The notes under the pieces were generated by a model. It saw only the letters and a list, made by a program, of their open reading frames with translations, did no database searches and was not told the origin of the DNA. The position numbers were made by a program, and so were the translations under genes. A DNA stretch of 64,000 nt, from positions 1,860,001-1,924,000 of the forward strand of contig NZ_OZ243890.1 of NCBI RefSeq assembly GCF_965213555.1. Direction: 5' to 3'. The stretch is from Acuticoccus sp965213555 (GTDB lineage Bacteria; Pseudomonadota; Alphaproteobacteria; Rhizobiales; Amorphaceae). Positions 40,031 through 49,985 of this stretch are shown here, piece after piece (positions within the stretch are counted from its first letter, which is position 1; each line of letters opens with the position of its first letter).

Positions 40031-42115
40031 ATGCGCTTAGAGGAAGGCAGCCCCACACCCCTGGGGGCGACTTGGGACGGCTCGGGCACGAACTTCGCAC
40101 TGTTTTCGGCGAACGCCGCGAAGGTCGAGCTGTGCCTGTTCGAACCGTCGGGGCGACGCGAGACGAACCGGATCGAGCTGCCCGAGCACACCCACGACGT
40201 GTGGCACGGCTACCTGCCGGACGTGCGTCCGGGGCAGCTTTACGGCTACCGTGCGCACGGCCCCTACGAGCCTAGCGCAGGCCACAGGTTCAACGCCCAC
40301 AAGCTCCTCATCGACCCCTACGCGAGGGCGCTGAGCGGCGAACTTCGCTGGCACGACTCGATGTTCGGCTACCGCGTAGGCTCGAACCGCGAGGACCTGT
40401 CCTTCGACCGGCGCGACTCGGGGCCGGCGATGCCCAAGTGCGTCGTCGTCGACGAGGCCTTCACCTGGGGCCGGCACGCGCCGCCTAAGGTCGCTTGGGC
40501 CGAGACCATCTTCTACGAGGCGCACGTCAAGGGGCTGACCGCGCTGCACCCCGACGTCGCCGATCACCTGCGCGGCACGTTCGCCGGGCTCGCGGATCCG
40601 CGCGTCATCGACCACCTGGTCAAGCTCGGCGTGACGTCGGTGGAGCTGATGCCGGCGCACACGTTCCCGAACGATCGGCACCTCACTGAGCGCGGCCTCG
40701 CGAACTACTGGGGCTACAACACGCTGAACTTCTTCGCCCCGGCGCCGCGCTACATCTCGCGCAACGCCGACCTGCACGAGTTCAAGTACATGGTCCGCCG
40801 GCTGCACGAGGCCGGCATCGAGGTCATCCTCGACGTCGTGTACAACCACACGGCCGAGGGCAACCAGATGGGCCCGACGCTGTCTTTTAAGGGGATCGAC
40901 AACGCGAGCTACTACGTGCTCGCCGAGGACAAGCGTTACTACCACGACACGACGGGCACCGGGAACACGGTGAACGTCGCGCACCCGCGCGTCATGCAGA
41001 TGGTCATGGATTCGCTGCGCTACTGGGTCGAGGTGTGCCGCGTGGACGGCTTCCGCTTCGACCTCGCGCCGTCCATGAGCCGTGAGGGGGCAGGGTTCGA
41101 CAAGTCGTCCGCGTGGCTCGACGCCGTGTTGCAGGACCCGACGCTCGCCGGCGTCAAGATGATCGCCGAGCCGTGGGACCTCGGCATGGACGGCTACCAG
41201 GTCGGCAACTTCCCGCCCGGCTGGGCCGAGTGGAACGGTCGCTACCGGGACGACATCCGCTCCTACTGGCGCGGCGATCCAGGGCTGCTGCCGATGCTGG
41301 GCGCGAACCTCCTCGCGTCGGCCGACATCTTCGACCACCAGGGCCGCAAGCCCTGGGCCTCGGTCAACTTCATCACCGCCCACGACGGCTTCACGCTGGC
41401 CGACCTGTGGGCGTACAACGAGAAGCACAACGAGGCGAACGGCGAGGAGAACCGCGACGGCCACAACGACAACCGCTCGTGGAACTGCGGCGTCGAGGGC
41501 CCGACGGACGATCAAGCGGTGCTCGACCTGCGCGACCGGATGCGTCGCAACATCATGGCGACGCTCCTCGTCAGTCAGGGCACCCCGATGATCCTGATGG
41601 GTGACGAGCTCGGCCGCACCCAGTTCGGCAACAACAACGCGTACTGCCAGGACACGGACATGGCCTGGCTCGCATGGAGCGACCACAACGACCGCGACCA
41701 TGCCTTCTTCGACTTCGTCAAGGGGCTGATCGCGGTGCGCCGTGACATCGGCCTGTTCAGCCAGACCAGCTTCCTGCATGGCGACGTCCTCGAAGGGACG
41801 GACGGCCTGAAGGACGTGGGCTGGTTCCGGCCGGACGGCGGCGAGATGAACGCGGACGACTGGCACGCGGTGGATCCCAAGGTCGTCGCGATGGTCCTCG
41901 CCGACGACGACCGACGCGCCGTCGTCTACTTCAACGCGCTGGAGGAGGACATGACGTTCGCGCTGCCGGACACGCTCTCCGACGTGACGTGGACGACGCT
42001 GTTCGACACCGCCACGGGGCAGGTGTACGCCGGTGGAACCGGACCAGAACCGTCCTGGCCGCTCACCGTGCCGACCCGCTCCATGGTCGCCGTGCTGGGC
42101 CGCCGGGCGAGCTGA
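40031..42115 (+). CDS. glgX: glycogen debranching enzyme GlgX (isoamylase type)
   Basis: Hydrolyses alpha-1,6 branches, releasing linear maltooligosaccharides. The 694-residue protein has the N-terminal CBM48 region (GATWDGSGTNFALFSANAAK, then HDVWHGYLPDVRPGQLYGYR), AHTFPNDRHLTERGLANYWG, nucleophile in VDGFRFDLAPSM (Asp344), acid in MIAEPWDLGMDGYQVG (Glu380) and FITAHDGFTLADL (Asp452). ATG is taken as start, one codon after a TTG. Linear chains it produces are the substrates of TreY and MalQ encoded downstream, consistent with the gene order. About 100 bases separate it from treZ. Confidence 0.95.
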   Translation: MRLEEGSPTPLGATWDGSGTNFALFSANAAKVELCLFEPSGRRETNRIELPEHTHDVWHGYLPDVRPGQLYGYRAHGPYEPSAGHRFNAHKLLIDPYARALSGELRWHDSMFGYRVGSNREDLSFDRRDSGPAMPKCVVVDEAFTWGRHAPPKVAWAETIFYEAHVKGLTALHPDVADHLRGTFAGLADPRVIDHLVKLGVTSVELMPAHTFPNDRHLTERGLANYWGYNTLNFFAPAPRYISRNADLHEFKYMVRRLHEAGIEVILDVVYNHTAEGNQMGPTLSFKGIDNASYYVLAEDKRYYHDTTGTGNTVNVAHPRVMQMVMDSLRYWVEVCRVDGFRFDLAPSMSREGAGFDKSSAWLDAVLQDPTLAGVKMIAEPWDLGMDGYQVGNFPPGWAEWNGRYRDDIRSYWRGDPGLLPMLGANLLASADIFDHQGRKPWASVNFITAHDGFTLADLWAYNEKHNEANGEENRDGHNDNRSWNCGVEGPTDDQAVLDLRDRMRRNIMATLLVSQGTPMILMGDELGRTQFGNNNAYCQDTDMAWLAWSDHNDRDHAFFDFVKGLIAVRRDIGLFSQTSFLHGDVLEGTDGLKDVGWFRPDGGEMNADDWHAVDPKVVAMVLADDDRRAVVYFNALEEDMTFALPDTLSDVTWTTLFDTATGQVYAGGTGPEPSWPLTVPTRSMVAVLGRRAS

Positions 42116-42219
42116 CGCGGACGGCCGCACCGCGCAACCGGCACGCGGTCTTGATCGTTCAATCATGAAGTTTTGGCGCGCCCGGTCCTCGGGTGCGTCG
42201 CGCGCCACGCGAGGACCAT

Positions 42220-44052
42220 GTGACCGTCGCCACCGTGATGACCGCACAGCCTGAGGCGAGTACCTTCCAAACGTCCTGGGGAGCGAACCTCACCGACGAC
42301 GGGCAGGCCCGCTTTCGCCTGTGGGCGCCCGACGAGCCGTCCCTGCAGCTGCGCACCGAGGCCGGGGACCTTGCCATGGAGCGCAGGGCCGACGGCTGGT
42401 TCGAGCTAATCACCGATCGCGTTCCGGTCGGCGGCTCCTACGCGTTCGTGCTGCCCGACGGCTTCGTCGTGCCGGACCCTGCCGCCCGCGCCCAGATGGG
42501 CGACGTCCACGGCCCGTCCAAGCTCGTCGACCCATCGAGCTACCGTTGGCGCACCGAGTGGGCCGGACGGCCTTGGCGAGAGACCGTGCTCTACGAGCTC
42601 CACGTCGGCACCTTCACGCAGGGTGGCACCTTCCTGAGCGCCATCGACAAGCTGCCGCACCTTCAACGCCTCGGCGTCACGGCGGTGGAGCTGATGCCGC
42701 TCGCCCAGTTCGGGGGTCGGCGCGGCTGGGGTTACGACGGCGTGCTGCACTACGCACCGCACGAGGCCTACGGCACGCCCGACGACCTCAAGGCGCTCGT
42801 CGACGCCGCGCACGAGCTCGGCCTGATGGTCCACCTCGACGTCGTCTACAACCACTTCGGCCCGGACGGGAACTACCTCGGCAAGTACGCGACCAAGTTC
42901 TTCCACCCCGAGCGGCACACGCCCTGGGGAGCAGCCATCGCCTTCGAAGAGCCGGCGGTGCGCGCGTTCTACGTGGAGAACCCGCTCTACTGGCTGACCG
43001 AGTACCGCATCGACGGCCTCAGGTTCGACGCCGTCGACCACATCGACGACCAGTCCGAGGAGCCGATCCTGGAGGAGATGGCAAGGCGCATTCGCGAGAC
43101 GTTCGATCGTCCCGTGCACCTGCACACCGAGGATGAGCGCAACATCGTGCGCCTCCACCCCTACGAGGACGGCGAGCCTCGCCTCTTCACCGCCGAGTGG
43201 AACGACGACTACCACAACGTCATCCACCCCATCGCGACCGGCGACAACGAGGGGTACTACGCCGACTTCGTGTCCCGTCCGTGGGACAAGCTCGCCCGGG
43301 CGCTCGCCGAGGGTTTCATCTTCCAGGGCGAGCCTTCGCTGGGGCACGGCGGCGAGGCGCGTGGCGTCGACGGCACGGATCAGCCGCTGATCTCGTGCGT
43401 GGCGTTCAACCAGAACCATGACCAGGTCGGCAACCGCGCCTTCGGCGAGCGGCTCATCGACCTGTCGGAGCGGGAGGTCGTCGTCGCCTTCACCGCCGTC
43501 CTCCTCTTGTCGCCGCAAGTCCCGCTGCTCTTCATGGGCGAGGAGTGGGGGGAGACGCGCCCGTTCTGCTTCTTCACCGACTTCCACGGCGAACTTGCTT
43601 CGCTGGTGCGCGAGGGACGGCGCAACGAGTTCAAGAAGTTCGACGCCTTCCACTCCGCCTCCTCGCGCGACGAGATCCCGGACCCCAACGCACCCTCCAC
43701 CTTCGAGGCGTGCCGGCTCGACTGGGACAAGACGGAGACCGAGGAGGGGCGCTGGTGGCTCGGCCTCTACCGCACCCTCCTCGAAGCCCGCGCACGCGAG
43801 GTCGTCCCGCGGCTGTCCGGCGCCGTGCCGAAGACGGGGACCGTGCTGCGCGTCGAGGACGGGGTCGTCGACGTCGCCTGGACGTTGGCGGACGACGCGC
43901 GGCTCACCATGGCGATCAACCTGTCCCTCGAAGACGTCGGCCCGCTGCCGGACGGTCGTGTGATCGCGGCGGTGGCCGGGGGCCAGCTCGCGACACCCGA
44001 GACGCGCGTGCCGCACTCGGTCGTCGTCACGCTCGAGGAAGGGGCGGAGTGA
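42220..44052 (+). CDS. treZ: maltooligosyltrehalose trehalohydrolase (TreZ)
   Basis: Cleaves trehalose from maltooligosyltrehalose, the second step of the TreYZ route. Motifs: TSWGANLTDDGQARFRLWAP, ETVLYELHVGTFTQGGTF, GGRRGWGYDGVLHYAPHEAY, nucleophile in IDGLRFDAVDHIDD (Asp270), acid in VHLHTEDERNI (Glu304) and FNQNHDQVGNRAFGERL. The GTG start at 42220 has CGAGGA upstream; GTG at 42193 and ATG at 42238 are alternatives. malQ begins five bases after its stop. The separation of treZ and treY by malQ is unusual but their direction and spacing show one transcription unit. Confidence 0.95.
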   Translation: MTVATVMTAQPEASTFQTSWGANLTDDGQARFRLWAPDEPSLQLRTEAGDLAMERRADGWFELITDRVPVGGSYAFVLPDGFVVPDPAARAQMGDVHGPSKLVDPSSYRWRTEWAGRPWRETVLYELHVGTFTQGGTFLSAIDKLPHLQRLGVTAVELMPLAQFGGRRGWGYDGVLHYAPHEAYGTPDDLKALVDAAHELGLMVHLDVVYNHFGPDGNYLGKYATKFFHPERHTPWGAAIAFEEPAVRAFYVENPLYWLTEYRIDGLRFDAVDHIDDQSEEPILEEMARRIRETFDRPVHLHTEDERNIVRLHPYEDGEPRLFTAEWNDDYHNVIHPIATGDNEGYYADFVSRPWDKLARALAEGFIFQGEPSLGHGGEARGVDGTDQPLISCVAFNQNHDQVGNRAFGERLIDLSEREVVVAFTAVLLLSPQVPLLFMGEEWGETRPFCFFTDFHGELASLVREGRRNEFKKFDAFHSASSRDEIPDPNAPSTFEACRLDWDKTETEEGRWWLGLYRTLLEARAREVVPRLSGAVPKTGTVLRVEDGVVDVAWTLADDARLTMAINLSLEDVGPLPDGRVIAAVAGGQLATPETRVPHSVVVTLEEGAE

Positions 44053-44056
44053 GTCG

Positions 44057-45844
44057 GTGAACGCGGCGCTCGTCGCCGCGGCGCGGTCCGCCGGCGTTAT
44101 CCTGGAGCGCCCCGGCGAGGTCGCGCGTCCGGTCCCCGAACCCACCGTGCGTGCGCTCGTGGATGCCCTCGGGCGGGTGCCGCCGGTCGGCGAGGAGGCC
44201 GAGGACGAGGCCGTAGCGGCGTACGTGCCGCCCTTCCTCGACGAGGGCCGCGCCTTCGGCATCGCGCTGCAGCTCTACCAGCTGCGCTCGGAGGACAACT
44301 TCGGCGTCGGCGACCTCGCCGACCTTCGGGCGCTGATCCCGACGTTCGCCGAGGCGGGCGCGGACTTCGTCGGCCTCAACCCGCTGCACGCGCTGTTCAC
44401 CGCCGCGCCCGACCGCGCCTCGCCGTTCTCGCCCTCCGACCGCCGCGCGCTCAACCCGCTGATGATCGCGGTGGCGGACGTGCCAGGCTACCGGCGCGAG
44501 ATGCGCGACGGCGTCACGGTGCCGGGCGCGCACGAAGAGGTCGATTATCCAGCCGCCGCGCGGGCGAAGCTCACCGTCCTGCGGCGCATCCACGACGCAT
44601 GGCGCGCCGGCGACGCCTCGGTCCCCGAGGCGGAGCGGCTCGCCGCCGACCGCCATGCGTCGTCGAGCCCCGCCCTCGAGGGAGTGGCGCTGTTCGAGGC
44701 GGTGTCGCACGCGATGGTCGGGGAGGGGCACGGCGCTGGGTGGTCGAGCTGGCCGGCCGAGTACCAGGACCACGACGGTGCCGCCGTGGTCGCCTTCCGC
44801 GATGCGCACCGCGACGACGTCGCCTTCCACGCCTGGCTGCAGTACGTGGCGGCGACCCAGCTTGAGGCGACGCAGGAGGCCGCGCTTGCGGCCGGCATGC
44901 GCCTCGGGCTCTACCTCGACCTTGCGGTGGGCGAGGCGCCCGACGGCGCGTCCACCTGGGCCGACCCCTCCCTCGCCATGCCGGGCCTGCGCATCGGCGC
45001 ACCGCCGGACCTCTTCTCGCTGGACGGTCAGGACTGGGGCCTCGCGCCGCTGTCGCCCACGGCGCTGGTGGAGCGCGACTTCGCGCCCTACCGCGCCGTC
45101 ATGAGCGCGGTGATGGCCCAGGCGGGCGCCATGCGCATCGACCACGCCATGGGGCTGGAGCGGCTTTGGCTGATCCCCGACGGCGTGGCCCCGAAGGACG
45201 GGGCCTACGTGCGTCAGCCCCGCCTCACCGACCAGGTGGTCGCCGCGACGCACCGGCACCGCGCGGTCGCCATCGGCGAAGACCTCGGCGTCGTCCCGCC
45301 GGGCTTCCGCGAGCGCATGACGGCGCGACGGCTCTTCTCCATGCGCCTGCTGTCTTTCGAGCGCGGGGCGCACGGCGCGCTCGTCGCGCCCGCCCGCTAC
45401 CCGCGCGACGCGCTGGCGTGCTTGTCCACCCACGACATCGCGCCGCTGGAGGCCTGGTGGCGCGGCGACGAGATCGACCTGCGCCTCGAGCTGGGGCGCA
45501 TCGATGCCGACGTCGCCCACGCCGAGCACAGCGCGCGGTCGCGCGAGAGGGCCGAGATGCTGGGCCTCGCAGGGCTGCCGCCGTCGCGCGCGCGCGGGAT
45601 GCTCGACGACGACCTCGTCGTGGCGCTGCACAGGCTCGGTGCGCGCAGCGCCTCGCGCCTGTTCGCCGTGCGCCTCGAGGACGTGGTCGGCGGTCGCAGG
45701 CTGGTGAACCTCCCCGGCACCGACCGCGAGCACCCGAACTGGCGCAGGACGCTGCCGATGACGGTGGAGGAGGTCGCCCGGTCCGAGCGGCTGCATAGGG
45801 TCCTGTCGGCGGTCGCCGCCGTGCGGGGACGGAGGACATCATGA
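44057..45844 (+). CDS. malQ: 4-alpha-glucanotransferase (amylomaltase)
   Basis: GH77 enzyme that disproportionates alpha-1,4-glucans, joining short chains into longer ones and releasing glucose. The 595-residue protein has GIALQLYQLRSEDNFGVGDL near residue 72, LNPLHALFTAAPDRASPFSP, nucleophile in MRIDHAMGLERLWLIP (Asp362), acid in AIGEDLGVVPPGFRERM (Glu408), and CLSTHDIAPLEAWWRGDEI. It lacks the long N-terminal extension of plant-type enzymes. Start is GTG with GGAGTGAG upstream. Its stop overlaps the treY ATG (ATGA), so it should be made with treY, keeping chains long enough for TreY. Confidence 0.93.
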   Translation: MNAALVAAARSAGVILERPGEVARPVPEPTVRALVDALGRVPPVGEEAEDEAVAAYVPPFLDEGRAFGIALQLYQLRSEDNFGVGDLADLRALIPTFAEAGADFVGLNPLHALFTAAPDRASPFSPSDRRALNPLMIAVADVPGYRREMRDGVTVPGAHEEVDYPAAARAKLTVLRRIHDAWRAGDASVPEAERLAADRHASSSPALEGVALFEAVSHAMVGEGHGAGWSSWPAEYQDHDGAAVVAFRDAHRDDVAFHAWLQYVAATQLEATQEAALAAGMRLGLYLDLAVGEAPDGASTWADPSLAMPGLRIGAPPDLFSLDGQDWGLAPLSPTALVERDFAPYRAVMSAVMAQAGAMRIDHAMGLERLWLIPDGVAPKDGAYVRQPRLTDQVVAATHRHRAVAIGEDLGVVPPGFRERMTARRLFSMRLLSFERGAHGALVAPARYPRDALACLSTHDIAPLEAWWRGDEIDLRLELGRIDADVAHAEHSARSRERAEMLGLAGLPPSRARGMLDDDLVVALHRLGARSASRLFAVRLEDVVGGRRLVNLPGTDREHPNWRRTLPMTVEEVARSERLHRVLSAVAAVRGRRTS

Positions 45845-48204
45845 TCAGGGCCACCTACCGCGTCCAGGTCCGCGAGGGCGTCGGCTTCGAGGACGTCGCG
45901 CGCATCGTTCCGCACCTCGCGGACGCCGGCATCTCGCATCTTTACGCCGCGCCGGTGTTCGCGGCGACGTCCGGCTCCACCCATGGCTACGACGTGACCG
46001 ACCACAACGGGCTCGACCCCACGTTGGGCGGCGAGGCGGCCTTCGAGGTGCTGGTGCGCGCGCTCCAGGAGGCGGGCGTCGGCCTCATCCTCGACATCGT
46101 GCCGAACCACATGGCCGCCTCCATGGAGAACCCGTGGTGGCGCGACGTCGCCGAGCACGGCCAGGAGTCGCGGTTCGCCGACCACTTCGACATCGACTGG
46201 GCGGCGGGCAAGCTGACGCTGCCCATCCTCGGCAAGCCCTACGGCGAGGCGCTCGCCGCCGGCGACGTCCGGCGGAGCGACACCGCGGACGGTCCGGTGC
46301 TGTCCGTCCCGGGCGCGGACCTGCCCATCGCGCCGGGCACGGAGGGGATCGCCGATGTCGATGCGCTGCACGAGGCTCAGCACTACCGGCTGACGCACTG
46401 GCGGCTCGGCCGCGACGGCATCAACTACCGGCGCTTCTTCGAGGTCACCGGCCTCGTCGGCGCGCGGGTCGAGGACCCGAAGGTGTTCGACGCCGTCCAC
46501 CGCCTCATCCTGACGCTCGTGCGCGAGGGCAAGGTGCAGGGGCTGAGGGTCGACCATGTGGACGGGCTCGCCGACCCTGCCGGCACGCTGGGTCGGCTCG
46601 CCGAGCACTCCGGCGTTCCCATCCTCGTCGAGAAGATCCTCGGCACCGAGGAGCAGCTTCCCCCAGGCTGGCCGGTGGACGGCACCACGGGCTACGAGTT
46701 CATCGCCGGCCTCGCCGCCCTGTTCGTCGACCCGGAAGGCCTCGCGAGCCTCGGCGAGGCCTATGGCGACGTCGCCGACGCGGACGCGGAGCGGGTGGGC
46801 GAGGAGGCGAAGGAGCTCATCCTGACGCGCAACCTCGCCGGCGAGCTGGAGCGGCTGGTTGCGCTCGCGCTGCGCCTGTTCGCCGACGACCGGTCGGCGC
46901 GCGACCACGGCCGCGCCACCGTCCGCGAGGGGCTCGTCGCGCTGATGACGGCGCTCGACGTCTACCGCACGTACCTGCCGAGCGACGACCCCGCCGACCG
47001 CGAGGTGCTCGCGAGGGCCCGCGCCAAGGCCGACGCCGCGCCGCTGGAGGACAAGCGCATCCTCGACGACCTTGTCGCGCTGATGCAGGCGCCCGGGCCC
47101 GACGCCGTGCGGCTGGAGTTCATCCGCCGGCTGCAGCAGACCAGCGGGCCGCTGATGGCGAAGGCGGTGGAGGACACGCTGTTCTACCGCTACCACCGGC
47201 TCGTCGGGCTGAACGAGGTCGGCGGCGAGCTCGCGCCCGAGCTTGGCCCTGAGCGCTTCCTCGCCGTCGCCTCCGAGGGCGGGCTCGCCGCGACGCAGAC
47301 CCATGACACCAAGCGGGGCGAGGATGCCCGGGCGAGGCTCTACGCGCTGTCCGACCCCGGCACGCTCGAGGCGTGGTCGAAGGTGTGGCACACGCTGCCC
47401 GGCGACGTGCCACCGAAGCTGCGCTGGGCCATGGCGCAGATGTTGTTCGCCTCCGATCCCATCACCGACGACCCGGACTTCGCGCACCGGTTCCGTGAGG
47501 CCGCGCTGAAGACGGTGCGCGAGGCCAAGGAGGAGACCACCTGGACGCGTCCCGACGAGGCGTTCGAGGGCCGCGTCGCAGCCGCCGCGGAGGCGATGGC
47601 CGCCGCGCGCGACCGCCTCGCCCCGCTCGAGCCGGTGGCACGGGCGGGCGCCGTCATCGGCCTCGCCCAGGCGCTGTTGAAGTGCATCGGGCGGCGGGCG
47701 CCGGACGTCTACCAGGGTACGTTCGGCTGGGATCAGTCGATGGTCGACCCCGACAACCGTCGTCCGGTGGACTTCGCCGCCGAGGCGGCGCTGTGCGAGC
47801 GCGCGCGGGCCGCAGAACCCGCGACCCTGCTCGCCGACTGGCGGGACGGTGCGGTCAAGGCGCGGTGCCTCCTAGAGGGGCTGGCGCTGCGCCGGGAGCG
47901 GCCGCAGCTCTTCGCCGACGGACGGCTAGAGACGGTGCCGCTCAGCGGCCGCGAGGCCGGTCGCTTCGCTGCCTTCAGGCAACGTGACGGCGAGGCCTGC
48001 GCCGTCGTCGTCGTGCCGACCCGTCCGCTCGCCCTCCTCGAGGGGGAGGGGATCGCCCTGTCCGAGGAACGCCTCGACGACCTCGCGATGTCGCCTGGCG
48101 TCGTCCTGCGCTCGCGCCTCGCGCCGGGCGAACTCGACGCCGCGGACGCTGGCCTTGCCACCATGCTGGCGGCCTTCCCGATCCTCCTCGCTACGAGCTG
48201 GTAG
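45841..48204 (+). CDS. treY: (1->4)-alpha-D-glucan 1-alpha-D-glucosylmutase (TreY)
   Basis: Converts the reducing end of maltooligosaccharides to a trehalose unit. The 787-residue protein starts MIRATYRVQVREGVGFEDV and has STHGYDVTDHNGLDPTLGG, LILDIVPNHMAAS, DGINYRRFFEVTGLVGARVE, nucleophile in VQGLRVDHVDGLADP (Asp238), acid in PILVEKILGTEEQLP (Glu264), and TQTHDTKRGEDARARLYAL. The length is within the family range. It is the last gene of the trehalose/glucan block; no clear rho-independent terminator follows, although GC-rich partial palindromes occur after the stop. Confidence 0.95.
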   Translation: MIRATYRVQVREGVGFEDVARIVPHLADAGISHLYAAPVFAATSGSTHGYDVTDHNGLDPTLGGEAAFEVLVRALQEAGVGLILDIVPNHMAASMENPWWRDVAEHGQESRFADHFDIDWAAGKLTLPILGKPYGEALAAGDVRRSDTADGPVLSVPGADLPIAPGTEGIADVDALHEAQHYRLTHWRLGRDGINYRRFFEVTGLVGARVEDPKVFDAVHRLILTLVREGKVQGLRVDHVDGLADPAGTLGRLAEHSGVPILVEKILGTEEQLPPGWPVDGTTGYEFIAGLAALFVDPEGLASLGEAYGDVADADAERVGEEAKELILTRNLAGELERLVALALRLFADDRSARDHGRATVREGLVALMTALDVYRTYLPSDDPADREVLARARAKADAAPLEDKRILDDLVALMQAPGPDAVRLEFIRRLQQTSGPLMAKAVEDTLFYRYHRLVGLNEVGGELAPELGPERFLAVASEGGLAATQTHDTKRGEDARARLYALSDPGTLEAWSKVWHTLPGDVPPKLRWAMAQMLFASDPITDDPDFAHRFREAALKTVREAKEETTWTRPDEAFEGRVAAAAEAMAAARDRLAPLEPVARAGAVIGLAQALLKCIGRRAPDVYQGTFGWDQSMVDPDNRRPVDFAAEAALCERARAAEPATLLADWRDGAVKARCLLEGLALRRERPQLFADGRLETVPLSGREAGRFAAFRQRDGEACAVVVVPTRPLALLEGEGIALSEERLDDLAMSPGVVLRSRLAPGELDAADAGLATMLAAFPILLATSW

Positions 48205-48544
48205 CGCGGACGGCCGCTCGCACCGGCCCGACCGCGCCTACATCCTAACGCTTGATTGCCCGGTCGCACGGGTTTCTCCCGGTCCGCCTCCAAAACGTGT
48301 TGTCCATGCAACATCGCTGATGGCGCACGGGGTTCGGCCCGTGCGCGCCGTCGCCTTTCCATTGCTGCGTGCAAGCCACCTGAGCAATGTGGCGGTGCGA
48401 CGGGGCCGAGACGGTCGCATCGCGGGTTTGGGCGGGCCGCAGCGGCGCGATCAAACAGTTGGGAGATCCGGCGACTTTCGGCCCGAGGGTCACCGCCGGA
48501 ACGAAAGTCAAGGATCGACAGTGAACCTCTTTGGAGATCGAGAC
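48205..48544 (+). other. porin upstream region, no gene seen
   Basis: About 340 bases between treY and the porin gene. Open frames cross it, but they are tails of shadow reading. I see no clear -35/-10 pair; the strongest signal is the Shine-Dalgarno GGAGATCGAGAC just before the porin ATG. A long 5' leader is likely for a highly expressed porin and may contain regulatory RNA structure, but no defined hairpin stands out. Confidence 0.35.
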
Positions 48545-49846
48545 ATGAACATTAGGCGTCTTGTCCTCGGCACGGCTGCGGGTGCTCTCGCGGTGACCGG
48601 GGCGCAGGCGGCGGACCTTCCGGTCGTCGTCGAACCCGTTGAATACGTCCGCGTCTGCGATGCGTACGGCGAAGGCTACTACTTCATCCCCGGCACCGAG
48701 ACCTGCCTGCGCGTCGCCGGCCGCATCCGCGCCGACTACCAGTTCTTCGGCGACCTCACCGACGACGATGACGACGACGACGTCGGCGACATCGAGATCC
48801 TCGGCGGTCGCGGCTACGAAAATGACACGGATCTCGGCTACCGCTTCCGCGCCCGTGCGTACATCTACATGGACTCGCGCACGTCCACGGAGTTCGGCCT
48901 CCTGCGCACCTTCACCGAGCTGCAGGTGCAGTTCCAGGACGGTGACGCGTTCTCCGAGGTCGATGTCGAGCGTGCGTTCATCCAGTTCGGCGGCCTGACG
49001 TTCGGTAACACCCGTTCGTTCTTCGACTTCTCGGACGCGTACTACGGCTCGTTCTTCTTCTTCGTGCCCGAGGTTTCCGACCAGCACACCACGGTGCTGG
49101 CCTACACCGCCGCCTTCGGCAACGGGTTCTCGGCCTCGATCTCGATCGAGGATCAGCTGCGTCGCGCCGGCGACATCGGCGGTGCCTTCCTGGTCGACAC
49201 GGACGGTGACGGTGTCCTCGACACCGCGTTGGACGCACAGCAGAAGCTCGCTCACGTGCCCGACCTCGTGGCGAACATCCGCATCGACCAGGGCTGGGGC
49301 TCGGCCCAGGTCATGGGTATGCTCGGCTACCGTGAGGTCGGCGTCGACATCGGCGGCGACGGCAACTTCGACGAAAGCGACGAGTCCATCGCGTTCGCGA
49401 TCGGTGCCGGCGTCAACGTCAACGTTCCCTTCGGCAACGAGACGACTGTCGGCCTCCAGGGCACCTACTCTCACGGCGCCATCCGCTACGCCACGTCCGA
49501 CGGCATCCTCGGTGTCGGCGACGGCGTGATCGACGATGACGGCGACATCGACTTCTCCGATGCGTTCTCGATCCACGGTGGTGCGGCGACGAGCTTCACG
49601 CCGACGATCTCCGGCACGCTCGGCGCCGGCTTCAGCTACGCCGAGCAGGAGAACGGCGGCGACATCGAGGCGACGCAGCTTACCGTCGACGGTGCCGTGT
49701 TCTACTCGCCGGTCCCCGGCTTCGTCCTCGGCGTCGGCCTGCAGTACCGCTACGCCGACGTCGCCTTCGACGCTGACGACGACGACGACGACGACCTCGA
49801 GGGCTCTGCGCTCGCCGGCTTCTTCCGCGCCCAGCGCACCTTCTAA
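48545..49846 (+). CDS. major outer-membrane porin, Porin_2 (Omp2b) family
   Basis: A beta-barrel porin of 433 residues with a signal peptide (MNIRRLVLGTAAGALAVTGA, cut after AQA). It has the Hyphomicrobiales Porin_2 N-terminus ADLPVVVEPVEYVRVCDAYG then YYFIPGTETCLRVAGRIRAD, containing the conserved cysteine pair. Strands in the style RFRARAYIYMDSRTSTEFG and IQFGGLTFGNTRSFFDFSD follow, and the protein ends at an aromatic residue (QRTF) as barrels do. It is strikingly acidic: runs DDDDDDD occur near residues 74-80 and again near 402-409, in presumed surface loops. General solute diffusion is the family role. Confidence 0.93.
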   Translation: MNIRRLVLGTAAGALAVTGAQAADLPVVVEPVEYVRVCDAYGEGYYFIPGTETCLRVAGRIRADYQFFGDLTDDDDDDDVGDIEILGGRGYENDTDLGYRFRARAYIYMDSRTSTEFGLLRTFTELQVQFQDGDAFSEVDVERAFIQFGGLTFGNTRSFFDFSDAYYGSFFFFVPEVSDQHTTVLAYTAAFGNGFSASISIEDQLRRAGDIGGAFLVDTDGDGVLDTALDAQQKLAHVPDLVANIRIDQGWGSAQVMGMLGYREVGVDIGGDGNFDESDESIAFAIGAGVNVNVPFGNETTVGLQGTYSHGAIRYATSDGILGVGDGVIDDDGDIDFSDAFSIHGGAATSFTPTISGTLGAGFSYAEQENGGDIEATQLTVDGAVFYSPVPGFVLGVGLQYRYADVAFDADDDDDDDLEGSALAGFFRAQRTF

Positions 49847-49870
49847 TCCCATCCGTTCCACGGATGCGCA

Positions 49871-49900
49871 GGGCTCGGCGGGCAACCGCCGGGCCCTTTC
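49871..49900 (+). terminator. rho-independent terminator of the porin gene
   Basis: GGGCTCGGCGG and CCGCCGGGCCC form an 11-bp stem with one G-U pair around a GCAA tetraloop, followed by TTTCCGTCTT. It lies 25 bases after the porin stop. The stem is strong; the T tract is short, as often in GC-rich genomes. Confidence 0.8.
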
Positions 49901-49985
49901 CGTCTTGTCCGGCGGAGCGCGCGCGCTCCTCCGGCGGGGCTCGACACCCGGTGAGGCACCCGCCCGCACGCACCTCCCCTCGCCT

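Noticed and set aside
40037..42247. 736-codon minus-strand frame opposite glgX
   Set aside because: Shadow of glgX: rich in Val/Arg/His with no recognisable domain, while every glgX catalytic motif is present on the plus strand.
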